64,000 bases of DNA from JBBQHX01 sp035306065 (lineage in GTDB: Bacteria; Gemmatimonadota; Gemmatimonadetes; Gemmatimonadales; Gemmatimonadaceae). The position numbers and the translations under genes were made by a program. The stretch is from assembly GCA_035306065.1 (NCBI GenBank), contig DATGOL010000207.1, positions 1 to 64,000 on the forward strand, given 5' to 3'. How positions within the stretch are numbered: the stretch's first letter is position 1; each line of letters begins with the position of its first letter. Below the pieces are notes generated by a model. It was given only the letters and a program-made list of their open reading frames with translations, had not been told where the DNA came from and did not search any database. This document shows positions 23,745 through 32,596 of this stretch, piece after piece.

Positions 23745-25928
23745 CTATGCGTCTGCAGTCAGGTGCTCCCGACGCGTCACTTCGGTAATCCCCTTCACCC
23801 TCCGCGCCGCCTTCATGATACGCTGCAGGTGCGAGAGGTTCTCCACTTCCACGAGCGCCGCGCCGGTTACCCGACCGTCCGTGGACTTGAGGTCCATACT
23901 CTTTATGTCGGTGCCGGTGGAACTCATGGCGGCGGCTACGTCTGCGTACAGGCCCCGCCTGTCAAAGCCCTCGAGCGCAATCCGTACCACGAAGCGCTCT
24001 CCCTGCACCTCCTGCCAGTCTATGTCCAGCCTGCGCTCCGGTTCGTTGGCCAGGTAGAGAAGGTTGGGGCAGTCGGCGCGATGGATGCTCACGCCGCGTC
24101 CGCGCGTGACGTAGCCAACGACGGGGTCGCCTGGCACCGGCTGGCAGCACTGCGCGTATCGCACCATGAGGCCATCGACGCCCTGGATACGGACTCCGCG
24201 CCCGCCACCCCGCATCCGCTCCACCAGCCTCTCGAACGCGGACGGCTTTGGCGCCGGCTCCGCAGCAGCAGGTGCCAGATCCGGGTAGAGTTCCCTGAGC
24301 GCCTGCGGGATGGAGATATCGCCCTGGCCGATTGACGCAATGAGGTGCGTTGAATCTGTGAGGTTGAAGGCCTTTGCGGCGGCTTCGAGGGCATCATCGG
24401 ATGGCTTGGGCAGCTTGCGGCGCCTGACCTCACGATCGAGGATTTCGCGTCCCACCTTGGCAGACGTGCGCTGCTCTTCGTGTTTCAGCCACTGGCGAAT
24501 GCGGTGTCGTGCACGGCTGGTCTGCACGTGGGCAAGCCAGTCGCGGCTGGGCCGAGCAGACGGCGACGTCAGTATCTCCACAGCATCCGAGTTGCGGAGC
24601 TGCCGGTGCAGAGGTGCAATACGTCCGTTCACCTTGGCGCCCTGGCAGTGCAGCCCTACCTCAGTGTGCACCGCAAACGCGAAGTCAATTGGCGTTGCGC
24701 CCTTGGGAAGCTGGATGACGTCGCCCGTGGGCGTGAATACGAAGATCTCGTCCTGGTACAGGTCGAGCTTGAGGAACTCCAGGAACTCGTCAGGCTCCTT
24801 CGCGTCCAGCTGCAGCTCGAGCACCTGGCGGAACCACGCGAGGTGGCGATCCAGCTCGTCCGGCGAGTCGTCGCCCTCCTTGTAGCGCCAGTGTGCCGCG
24901 ATACCCAGCTCCGCCGTGCGGTGCATCTCGCGAGTGCGAATCTGGATCTCGAACATCTGCCTGCCGGGGCCCCACACCGTCGTATGCAGCGACTGGTAGC
25001 CGTTGGACTTCGGCTGCGCTATGTAATCCTTGATCCGCTCCTGGATGGGCGTCCAGCCATCGTGGATCACACCCAGCGCGTGGTAGCAGTCGGGCACCGT
25101 GTTCACGAGCACGCGGATGGCCAGGAGGTCGTAGATCTCCTCGTAAGGCTTGTCCCGCTGCTTCATCTTCTTGTAGATGGACCACAGGTGCTTCGGGCGC
25201 CCGGTTACTTCGACATCCGGAATGGAGCTCCGGTGCAGCTCGCGCTCGATCGGGTCACGGAGCTGGGCAATGAGCGCCTCACGCTCACCGCGCTTCGTAA
25301 CCACCAGCCTGGCCAGCGAACGGTACTCGTCAGGTTCCAGGTGCTTGAATGCCAGGTCTTCCAGCTCCCAGCGCAGCCTGGCCATACCGAACCGGTGCGC
25401 GAGAGGCGCATAGATGTCCCGCGTTTCCTGCGCAATGCGACGCCGCTTCTCCTCCGAGAGCCAGTCAAGCGTACGCATGTTGTGAAGCCGGTCCGCAAGC
25501 TTGATGATGATCACCCGCGCATCCTTCGCGATCGCGATCAGCAGCTTGCGGTAGTTCTCAACAGCCTTCTCTGCCGCAGACGTCGTAAGCGGCAGGTTTC
25601 CGATCTTCGTTACGCCGTCAACGATTCCGGCGATCTCGGCACCGAACTCGCGCTCGATGTCCTCGAGCGTGGCAGTGGTGTCTTCCACCACATCGTGCAG
25701 CAGCCCTGCCGACACCGTGGTGGAGTCGAGCCCGAGCTCAACCAGAATGCGCGCAACCTCAACCGCGTGCGAGATGTAGTTCTCGCCGGAACTCCGCTTC
25801 TGGCCCGCGTGAGCCAGCTCCCCGAACCTGTAGGCACGCGCAATCTGCTCCAGGTCGAGCCGATCGCTGATCGGCTCGCCCGAAATGTCCCAGCCGGGAA
25901 TGATCTCGCGCAGTGCTGCAGTGGTCAA
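23745..25928 (-). CDS. rel: Bifunctional (p)ppGpp synthetase/hydrolase
   Basis: 727 aa. HD hydrolase domain with His40, His54, His78-Asp79 and Glu82-Asp83 all present, a synthetase domain with DLLAIRV and EIQIRT, a TGS domain (about 395-455), and a C-terminal ACT domain (about 650-720). Both activities look intact, so this is probably the cell's main Rel/SpoT-type alarmone enzyme. It starts at TTG 25928, with the radC stop inside the start (TTGA), and AGGA 6 nt upstream. A weak TTG start plus coupling should keep its level low. Confidence 0.95.
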   Translation of the reverse strand: MTTAALREIIPGWDISGEPISDRLDLEQIARAYRFGELAHAGQKRSSGENYISHAVEVARILVELGLDSTTVSAGLLHDVVEDTTATLEDIEREFGAEIAGIVDGVTKIGNLPLTTSAAEKAVENYRKLLIAIAKDARVIIIKLADRLHNMRTLDWLSEEKRRRIAQETRDIYAPLAHRFGMARLRWELEDLAFKHLEPDEYRSLARLVVTKRGEREALIAQLRDPIERELHRSSIPDVEVTGRPKHLWSIYKKMKQRDKPYEEIYDLLAIRVLVNTVPDCYHALGVIHDGWTPIQERIKDYIAQPKSNGYQSLHTTVWGPGRQMFEIQIRTREMHRTAELGIAAHWRYKEGDDSPDELDRHLAWFRQVLELQLDAKEPDEFLEFLKLDLYQDEIFVFTPTGDVIQLPKGATPIDFAFAVHTEVGLHCQGAKVNGRIAPLHRQLRNSDAVEILTSPSARPSRDWLAHVQTSRARHRIRQWLKHEEQRTSAKVGREILDREVRRRKLPKPSDDALEAAAKAFNLTDSTHLIASIGQGDISIPQALRELYPDLAPAAAEPAPKPSAFERLVERMRGGGRGVRIQGVDGLMVRYAQCCQPVPGDPVVGYVTRGRGVSIHRADCPNLLYLANEPERRLDIDWQEVQGERFVVRIALEGFDRRGLYADVAAAMSSTGTDIKSMDLKSTDGRVTGAALVEVENLSHLQRIMKAARRVKGITEVTRREHLTADA

Positions 25929-26638
25929 AGGAGTCCTGCCTCCGCAAAGCTCAGGTAGCGTCCACGCCCCACGATCAGGTGGTCATGAACGGGAATGTCC
26001 AGCAGCCGTCCGGCAGCCACGAGCTGTGCGGTTACGGCCCGGTCATCCGACGACGGCGTAGGGTCGCCGCTCGGATGGTTGTGCACAAGCACGATCGCCG
26101 CCGCGCGCTCCGCTATTGCCTCACGAAACACCTCTCGCGGGTGAACCAGCGACGAGTTGAGGATGCCACGCGTGACGGTTACATCCCGCTCCAGGCGGTG
26201 CTGAGAGTCCAGAACGGCAACATGGAACTCTTCCACGGGCAGATCCTCGAGCCTGGGTGCATAAACCGCGTAGACATCGCGCGGTCCGCGCAACGGCGCG
26301 CCTTCTTCGCGAGACTCACTCGCCAGGCGGCGACCAAGCTCGAGCGCTGCATGAATTACCACCGCACGGGTAAGGCCAACACCTGCCGTAACGGTGAGTG
26401 CGGCCACCGGCCGCTGTGACAGCCGGCGCAGCGAGCCGTCGCATCCCGATAATACACCACGGGCAACGTCAAGAGCCGATCTTCCCACAGCTCCGCTTCC
26501 AACCAGAATCGCGAGCAATTCGGCCGTACTGAGGCTGTTCGCTCCCAGTGACCGGAGTCGCTCGCGAGGACGCTCGGAACGCGGTAACTCCTGTATTGTA
26601 AGTGCTTTCTGGTGCAGGTCGCCAGTCGGGGCGGTCAT
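25925..26638 (-). CDS. radC: RadC-family JAB1/MPN protein
   Basis: 237 aa from ATG 26638, with GGAGG 6 nt upstream; the open frame extends further but lacks an RBS. N-terminal helix-hairpin-helix region (about 15-100) and a JAMM-type metalloprotease-like domain with HNHPSGDPTPSSDD (about 190-205). RadC's cellular role is unresolved despite the DNA-repair name. It leads directly into rel by a 4-nt overlap. Confidence 0.93.
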   Translation of the reverse strand: MTAPTGDLHQKALTIQELPRSERPRERLRSLGANSLSTAELLAILVGSGAVGRSALDVARGVLSGCDGSLRRLSQRPVAALTVTAGVGLTRAVVIHAALELGRRLASESREEGAPLRGPRDVYAVYAPRLEDLPVEEFHVAVLDSQHRLERDVTVTRGILNSSLVHPREVFREAIAERAAAIVLVHNHPSGDPTPSSDDRAVTAQLVAAGRLLDIPVHDHLIVGRGRYLSFAEAGLL

Positions 26639-26785
26639 TCGCTTCCTCCGTCTTGGGTGGCTCCGGCCTTCGATGCCGGTCGCGCGACAAGATGGAGCAT
26701 GAAAAGCGGATGAACCGCACCCTTCGGGCGCATGGTGTGGCAGCTTGCCCGCCGCGAATCCTCCCGACGGCAACAACCAGCGGCC

Positions 26786-26832
26786 GAATGGGCCAGGAAC
26801 GGCTGGTAACTGCAGCCGCTCCTGGCCCATTC
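26786..26832 (-). terminator. Long hairpin after secA
   Basis: GAATGGGCCAGGA pairs with TCCTGGCCCATTC (13 bp), then one A/C mismatch, then CGGCTG/CAGCCG (6 bp) around a 7-nt loop. It lies 48 nt past the secA stop on minus. No U-tract follows. Confidence 0.6.
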
Positions 26833-26879
26833 CCGGTCCAACCTGTTGAAGTCCGCTCGACTTCAGGCAGTTCGCCCGG

Positions 26880-29800
26880 CTACCTCGACTGACCGTGGCA
26901 CTTCTTGAACTTCTTGCCGGACCCGCACGGGCAGGGATCGTTGCGCCCCACGTTGGACCAGTCTATGTCGCCATCCATCCTGCGTTCCGCAGGCAGACCA
27001 ACCACCTGGGCGCGACTTGCGGCAGCTGATGGCTGCGCGGGCTGCGCGGCGGCCGACGCCGCAGCCGTAGCCGGAGGCGCACCGGCATCCGTCTCTACCG
27101 TCTCCTCCGCCGGCGGCGCAGCATCTCCTTCCGGAACATCTTCCAGGATGCCCAGCGCGTTATAGCGCCGCCTGGGTGCCTGCGGTGAGTCCGACGGACC
27201 AGACGCCGTAGCGTTATCGCCGAGCAGGCTCGGCGGCGGAGCCGGTGGCGCCTCGACACGCACCTGCAGGCGCAGGAAACGCTCGGCAAACGTTGTTGCC
27301 AGATCATGCATGAGGTCTTCGAACATCGAGAAGGCCTCCTGCTTGTACTCGATCAGCGGATCCTTCTGCCCCCACGACCGGTACGTGATCGCTGAGCGAA
27401 GCTGGTCCAGATCGTACAGGTGGTCCTTCCACTTCTCATCGATCACGCCGAGCATGACGTACGCGAGAATCTGCATTGAATCCAGCCCGGGATAGCGGCT
27501 GAATTCGGCAAACTTGGACGTAAACGCACCAGTGGCAGCAACCACCGCATGCTCCTGGACCTCGGCCACGGACGACGGCCGCGGCACGTCAGGCGCGATC
27601 TCCGGAACAGTCACCATGTAGTGCATCAGCAGGTCCTGCTGAAGCAGCGGCAGGTCGTAGTCCTCCGGATCCGCTACATCTGCGAGTGACGTTTCCACGC
27701 GGCGCGATACTGCGCGCTCCACCATGCGCACAGCCTCGCCCTTCAGCTCTTCCCCGCCCTCCAGGGCAAACGCGCGAAGGTTGTAGATCACCTCACGCTG
27801 CTGATTCATCACGTCGTCGTAATCCAGCAGCCGCTTGCGTGCCTGGAAGTTCTGCAGCTCAACGCGCTTCTGAGCCTGTTCGATGGATCGCGTGATGAGC
27901 GCGTGCGTGAGCACCTCGCCTTCCTGCGCACCCATGCGGTCCATGAGGCGAGCAATGCGATCTGACCCGAACAGGCGCATCAGGTCATCTTCCAGCGACA
28001 GGAAGAACTGGGATGCACCGGGATCACCCTGACGACCGGCACGTCCGCGCAGCTGCCGATCGATACGGCGTGACTCGTGGCGCTCCGAACCGATGATGTG
28101 CAGCCCGCCGAGCTCCTCAACCTGCACGTCGTTGCCATCCGCGTCCTTCATCACGGAAGATCGTGAGGTGCGCACGTCCGGATGCAGCTTGATGTCCGTA
28201 CCTCGTCCGGCCATGTTCGTCGCGATCGTTACCGCGCCGGGCTGGCCGGCGTTCGCAACGATCTCTGCCTCACGCTGGTGGTACTTGGCGTTGAGCACGT
28301 TGTGCTTCACGCCCGCACGCGTGAACAGCTTGGACAAAGTCTCGGACGAATCCACGCTCGCGGTACCCACAAGCACCGGGTAGTCCAGCGCATGAAGGCG
28401 CCGCACTTCCTCGAGGATTGCGTTGTACTTCTCGCGCCGCGTCTTGTACACGAGGTCCTGGCGATCATCCCTGGCGATTGGCCGGTTGGTGGGAATCACC
28501 GCCACGTCGAGCTTGTAAATCTGGTGGAACTCGCCTTCCTCGGTTTCCGCGGTACCGGTCATGCCGGCGAGCTTCTCATACATGCGGAAGTAGTTCTGGA
28601 TGGTGATGGTTGCGAGAGTCTGCGTCTCGCCCTTCACCTGAACGCCTTCCTTTGCCTCCACGGCCTGGTGCAGGCCTTCGCTCCAGCGGCGGCCGGGCAT
28701 GGTACGGCCGGTGAACTCATCAACGATGAGAACCTGTCCGTCCTGCACCACATAATTCACGTCCTTCTCGTACAGAGCGTACGCCCGCAGCAGCTGGTGA
28801 ACGATGTTCAGCTTCTCGCTGCGTGCGGCGTATTCCACCTCGACTTCGCGACGCTTGTCCAGCTTGGCCTGCGGCTCCAGGTCGGGGTCGTGGTCGATCT
28901 GGTGAACGAGGCTGGACATGTCCGGCAGAACGAACTCGTTGGGATCGTCCGGCGAGAGAAAATCCACGCCCTTGTCGGTGAGGTGCACGGTGTGCCCCTT
29001 CTCGTCGAGCACGTAGAGCAGTTCCTCGTCAACATCGCGAAACCGCTGCTTCGACACGGGGAGCTTGCGATCCGCAATGTGCTCCAGCTCGGTTTTCTGC
29101 ACGAGCTGCTTGACGCCGGTTTCCTGAAGCGCCTTCATGAGCCGCTTGTGCTTGGGGGCGCCAAGCTGCGCCTTGTACAGGTAGACGCGCGCCGACTCCA
29201 TGTCATCGGCTTCCATGGCACGCTCGGCCTCTCCCACGAGCATGCCCGCCATCTCGGTCTGCTGCTTCACGAGGCGTGAAATGCTGCCACTCAGCTCGCG
29301 ATAGCGAACATCGCTGTCCTTTCCAACGGGACCGGAGATGATCAGCGGCGTGCGAGCTTCGTCAATGAGAACCGAGTCAACTTCGTCCACGATTGCGTAC
29401 ACGTGTGCGCGCTGAACCCGCTGGTCCAGGGCAAGCACCATGTTGTCGCGCAGGTAATCGAATCCGAACTCGTTGTTCGTACCGTACGTGATGTCGGCGC
29501 CGTAAGCGGCACGGCGAGCATCCGTGCCCGGCTCGGTGTCATCGAGGCACCCGACAGTGAGGCCGAGGTAATTGTACAGGTGGCCCATCCACTGCGAGTC
29601 ACGACGTGCCAGGTATGAGTTCACCGTTACCAGGTGAGCTCCGCGCCCGGTTAGCGCGTTCAGGTACAGCGGTAGCGTGGCAACGAGGGTCTTTCCTTCA
29701 CCGGTTGCCATCTCTGCAATCCGGCCGAGGTGCAGCTGAATACCACCGATGAGCTGCACGTCGTAATGGACCATGTCCCACGTGAGGTCCTGACCGGTGA

Positions 29801-30200
29801 CTGACACGGTGGAGCCCACCAGCCTGCGCGCAGCTTCCTTGACGGTTGCAAACGCCTCCGGGAGTATCTCGTCGAGCATCGTTGCATACTCGTCCCGCAA
29901 CTCGCCCTCTACGCCCCCCTGCCCGTCTGCGCCGCCGAGCTCGTTGTCAATCTCGTCGCGCTCCTGCGCATCCTCGGAGGTGCGCTTCCGCTCCTTGAGC
30001 TCCGCGATCTTCGCCTCCAGGCTCGCGGTACGCTCGCGGATCATGCTGCGGAACCGCTCTGTCTGGCCGCGCAGTTCATCGTCCGGCACACCGGCGAGTC
30101 GTTCGGCGTGCTCGTTGATGGCATCAACGATGGGCTGAACGCGCTTGCGCTCGCGGTCGTGCCGCGATCCGAAAACGCTGGAGATTATGGTCTTGAGCAT
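26880..30200 (-). CDS. secA: Preprotein translocase ATPase SecA
   Basis: 1106 aa, longer than E. coli SecA (901). Walker A MATGEGKT is at about 164-171 rather than about 102, owing to a charged insertion of roughly 55-60 residues near 55-110; a second helical insertion lies around 325-400. The DEVDSVLIDEA helicase block and HESRRIDRQLRGRAGRQGD motif VI are intact. An Ala/Pro-rich linker precedes the C-terminal zinc finger CPCGSGKKFKKCH. It drives export through SecYEG. It starts 9 nt after nadD. Confidence 0.98.
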   Translation of the reverse strand: MLKTIISSVFGSRHDRERKRVQPIVDAINEHAERLAGVPDDELRGQTERFRSMIRERTASLEAKIAELKERKRTSEDAQERDEIDNELGGADGQGGVEGELRDEYATMLDEILPEAFATVKEAARRLVGSTVSVTGQDLTWDMVHYDVQLIGGIQLHLGRIAEMATGEGKTLVATLPLYLNALTGRGAHLVTVNSYLARRDSQWMGHLYNYLGLTVGCLDDTEPGTDARRAAYGADITYGTNNEFGFDYLRDNMVLALDQRVQRAHVYAIVDEVDSVLIDEARTPLIISGPVGKDSDVRYRELSGSISRLVKQQTEMAGMLVGEAERAMEADDMESARVYLYKAQLGAPKHKRLMKALQETGVKQLVQKTELEHIADRKLPVSKQRFRDVDEELLYVLDEKGHTVHLTDKGVDFLSPDDPNEFVLPDMSSLVHQIDHDPDLEPQAKLDKRREVEVEYAARSEKLNIVHQLLRAYALYEKDVNYVVQDGQVLIVDEFTGRTMPGRRWSEGLHQAVEAKEGVQVKGETQTLATITIQNYFRMYEKLAGMTGTAETEEGEFHQIYKLDVAVIPTNRPIARDDRQDLVYKTRREKYNAILEEVRRLHALDYPVLVGTASVDSSETLSKLFTRAGVKHNVLNAKYHQREAEIVANAGQPGAVTIATNMAGRGTDIKLHPDVRTSRSSVMKDADGNDVQVEELGGLHIIGSERHESRRIDRQLRGRAGRQGDPGASQFFLSLEDDLMRLFGSDRIARLMDRMGAQEGEVLTHALITRSIEQAQKRVELQNFQARKRLLDYDDVMNQQREVIYNLRAFALEGGEELKGEAVRMVERAVSRRVETSLADVADPEDYDLPLLQQDLLMHYMVTVPEIAPDVPRPSSVAEVQEHAVVAATGAFTSKFAEFSRYPGLDSMQILAYVMLGVIDEKWKDHLYDLDQLRSAITYRSWGQKDPLIEYKQEAFSMFEDLMHDLATTFAERFLRLQVRVEAPPAPPPSLLGDNATASGPSDSPQAPRRRYNALGILEDVPEGDAAPPAEETVETDAGAPPATAAASAAAQPAQPSAAASRAQVVGLPAERRMDGDIDWSNVGRNDPCPCGSGKKFKKCHGQSR

Positions 30201-30209
30201 TTGTTCTTC

Positions 30210-30779
30210 TTATCGGTACAGTCCTGCAGACGCTACGTAGGCGGCTACGGACTCCGGAACGAATCCATGGATAGACGCTCCCGACCTGATGCGCTGCCGA
30301 ATCTCAGTGGAAGACACATCCACCTGCCGTGTATCGAGCACCTGTCCAGTGATCCCTGCCGGAAACGCAAAGTGCTGACGACCACGGCGCAGGACCGCAA
30401 TTCGGGCCATCGACAGTATACGCTGGATGTCACGCCATCCATCGAGTGCAGCCGCGGCATCTGCACCTGCAAGCAGGGTCAGGCTGGCCTCCGGCCACCG
30501 ATCGTGCAAAGCACTCACGGTGTCAACCGTGTAAGATAAACCCGACCTGTCAATTTCGAGTGAATCCACGCCGAACCGGGAATCCCCCTTCACCATAAGC
30601 TCCAGCATGGCGAGGCGGTGCGCGCCGTCGGCGGGTGGCGTGTGCGTCTTGAAAGGCGAGATGCCTGCGGGCACGAAGATCAGCCTGTCGAGCCCGAGCG
30701 CCTCGACTGCGTCCGAAGCTGCGAGGAGGTGTCCGACATGCGGAGGGTCAAAGCTCCCGCCAAGGATGCCTAGCCGCAC
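30210..30779 (-). CDS. nadD: Nicotinate-nucleotide adenylyltransferase
   Basis: 189 aa from GTG 30779. The N-terminal GGSFDPPHVGHL carries the HxGH-type nucleotidyl-transfer site, and VDVSSTEIR is the second substrate motif. Makes nicotinic acid adenine dinucleotide in NAD synthesis. It sits 9 nt after bamD and 9 nt before secA, so the three are one transcript. Confidence 0.95.
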   Translation of the reverse strand: MRLGILGGSFDPPHVGHLLAASDAVEALGLDRLIFVPAGISPFKTHTPPADGAHRLAMLELMVKGDSRFGVDSLEIDRSGLSYTVDTVSALHDRWPEASLTLLAGADAAAALDGWRDIQRILSMARIAVLRRGRQHFAFPAGITGQVLDTRQVDVSSTEIRQRIRSGASIHGFVPESVAAYVASAGLYR

Positions 30780-30788
30780 GTTCTCGCG

Positions 30789-31571
30789 TCAGGCGCCGGT
30801 GCTGTCGGCAACGGCAGGTGCTGGCGGACACGCTTCCAGCGTCTCGGAGTCCGAGGCGTATTGCTGCCTCATGGTCTGGCAGATTTCCGAGGCCTCCTCG
30901 TCGTAGCCGATTGCGCGGTACGCATCCAGCAGGCCGAGGTATGACAGCCTGGCGGCTTCGGTGGTGGGGTACCGCTCCACTACGCTGAGAAAATACAGGA
31001 TGGCGGAGTCGCGATACCGTCGACGCAGGTAGAACCGTCCGGTGAGATAATCCTTTCTCGCGCGTGCCTCTGTCAGCTCGGCCACCTCGACACGGGCGGT
31101 GTCTGCGAGGCTGCTGTTCGGGTAGTCCGAGAGAAGGGTGCGAAAGGCGTCGAGCGCCAGGTCACCGTACTCGGGGTCCAGTTGGGGCTTGCGCCACAAC
31201 TCGGCGTATGACATCCCGGCCTGAAAGAGTCCGTCGTCAGCCAGGGTGTCGGACGGAAAGGAGCCCGTGAGGCGGGTAAAGCTCTGGGCCGCCAGCAGAT
31301 GTTCGCCACGCCTTTCCCTGCTCATGCCCAGGTAATACATGGACTCGGGCAGGAGTGCATGGCTCGGCGAGAGCTCGAGCGTGAGACGCTCGAAACCGGC
31401 CGCCGCATCGCCCCACTTGCCGCGCTCGAAGCGCTCCATGGCGACGTCGAAGAGTGGCTGACCGACTTCGAAGTTCTGTGGACGGAAGGAGCGGCCGCAG
31501 CCGGAAGCCAGCAGCGCCAGGCCGAGTATGGCGGCGGCGGCGAATCGTTTCGTACGCATTCCGAGAAACAT
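30789..31571 (-). CDS. bamD: Outer-membrane assembly lipoprotein BamD
   Basis: 260 aa. A lipoprotein signal ends at LASGC (Cys25 counted from ATG 31571; an ATG at 31559 is equally plausible, and neither has a strong RBS). The rest is five TPR-type helix pairs, beginning with FDVAMERFERGKWGDAAAGF. BamD is the essential partner of BamA in outer-membrane protein insertion. The last 20 residues are Ala/Pro/Ser-rich. Confidence 0.9.
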   Translation of the reverse strand: MFLGMRTKRFAAAAILGLALLASGCGRSFRPQNFEVGQPLFDVAMERFERGKWGDAAAGFERLTLELSPSHALLPESMYYLGMSRERRGEHLLAAQSFTRLTGSFPSDTLADDGLFQAGMSYAELWRKPQLDPEYGDLALDAFRTLLSDYPNSSLADTARVEVAELTEARARKDYLTGRFYLRRRYRDSAILYFLSVVERYPTTEAARLSYLGLLDAYRAIGYDEEASEICQTMRQQYASDSETLEACPPAPAVADSTGA

Positions 31572-31645
31572 ACCCGAAAGGGGGCCGCGTGTTCAGGGGG
31601 AGCCCCCAATTGCAGAGTCGGCCGGGTAAACGGCCGGCCTCGGGC

Positions 31646-32596
31646 CTAGTCGGCCAGCCGGCCCCTCTCGTGCAGCTCGCGAAAATACGCGATCGTCCGC
31701 TCCAGCCCCTCGCGGAGCTCGACCCTGGGCTCCCAGTCCAGCATCTCGCGAGCACGGGTTATGTCAGGCTGACGAACCTTGGGGTCGTCCTCAGGCAGCG
31801 GGCGCTCTTCGATCTGGCTGGACGATCCGGTAACCTCGAGCACCAGCTCAGCCAGCTGACGCACAGTGAACTCGATCGGATTGCCGATGTTCGTTGGATT
31901 CGCGTCACCGTGCATGAACAGCCGGTACAGGCCTTCGACCTCATCTTCCACGTAGCAGAAACTGCGCGTCTGGCTGCCGTCGCCGTACAGGGTGAGCGGG
32001 TTTCCCTTGAGCGCCTGCACGATGAAGTTGGACACCACACGTCCATCGCTGGGACGCATGCGCGGCCCGTAGGTGTTGAAGATTCGAACGATGCGAGTGT
32101 CCAGGCCGTGGAAGCGGTGATACGCCATCGTCAGGGCCTCGGCAAAGCGCTTCGCTTCATCGTACACGCCGCGCGGACCAACCGGATTCACATTGCCCCA
32201 GTACGATTCCGGCTGCGGATGGATGAGCGGATCTCCGTACACCTCGCTGGTGGACGCGAGCATGAAGCGGGCATTCTTGGCCTTCGCGATACCGAGCGCG
32301 TTATGCGTTCCCAGCGCACCAACCTTGAGCGTCGGTATGGGGTGCTCGAGATAGTCCACCGGGCTTGCCGGGCTGGCAAAGTGCAGCACGCCTTGCAGCT
32401 GCCCCGCTACGAACGTAGGCGTATAGATGTTGTGGTGAATGAACTGAAAGCGATCGTCTCCCGACAGGTGAGCCAGGTTGTCCGGGCTGCCGGTAAGAAA
32501 GTTGTCCAGCCCCACCACCTCGTGGCCGTCACGGAGAAAGCGATCGGTAAGGTGCGAACCGAGAAAGCCGGCAGCGCCGGTGATCAGAACTCTCAA
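31646..32596 (-). CDS. uxs: UDP-glucuronate decarboxylase (UDP-xylose synthase)
   Basis: 316 aa, TTG start overlapping the ugd stop (TTGA). Extended SDR: GAAGFLGSH at 7-15, HFASPASPVDY, the STSEVYGDP serine region and YDEAKR catalytic Tyr/Lys. The HFASPASP segment is typical of UDP-glucuronate decarboxylases. With ugd just before it, the pair would convert UDP-glucose through UDP-glucuronate to UDP-xylose. It ends the nucleotide-sugar block. Confidence 0.9.
   Translation of the reverse strand: MRVLITGAAGFLGSHLTDRFLRDGHEVVGLDNFLTGSPDNLAHLSGDDRFQFIHHNIYTPTFVAGQLQGVLHFASPASPVDYLEHPIPTLKVGALGTHNALGIAKAKNARFMLASTSEVYGDPLIHPQPESYWGNVNPVGPRGVYDEAKRFAEALTMAYHRFHGLDTRIVRIFNTYGPRMRPSDGRVVSNFIVQALKGNPLTLYGDGSQTRSFCYVEDEVEGLYRLFMHGDANPTNIGNPIEFTVRQLAELVLEVTGSSSQIEERPLPEDDPKVRQPDITRAREMLDWEPRVELREGLERTIAYFRELHERGRLAD

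Noticed and set aside
24480..25958. 492-codon plus-strand open frame
   Set aside because: Antisense of rel; no start signal.
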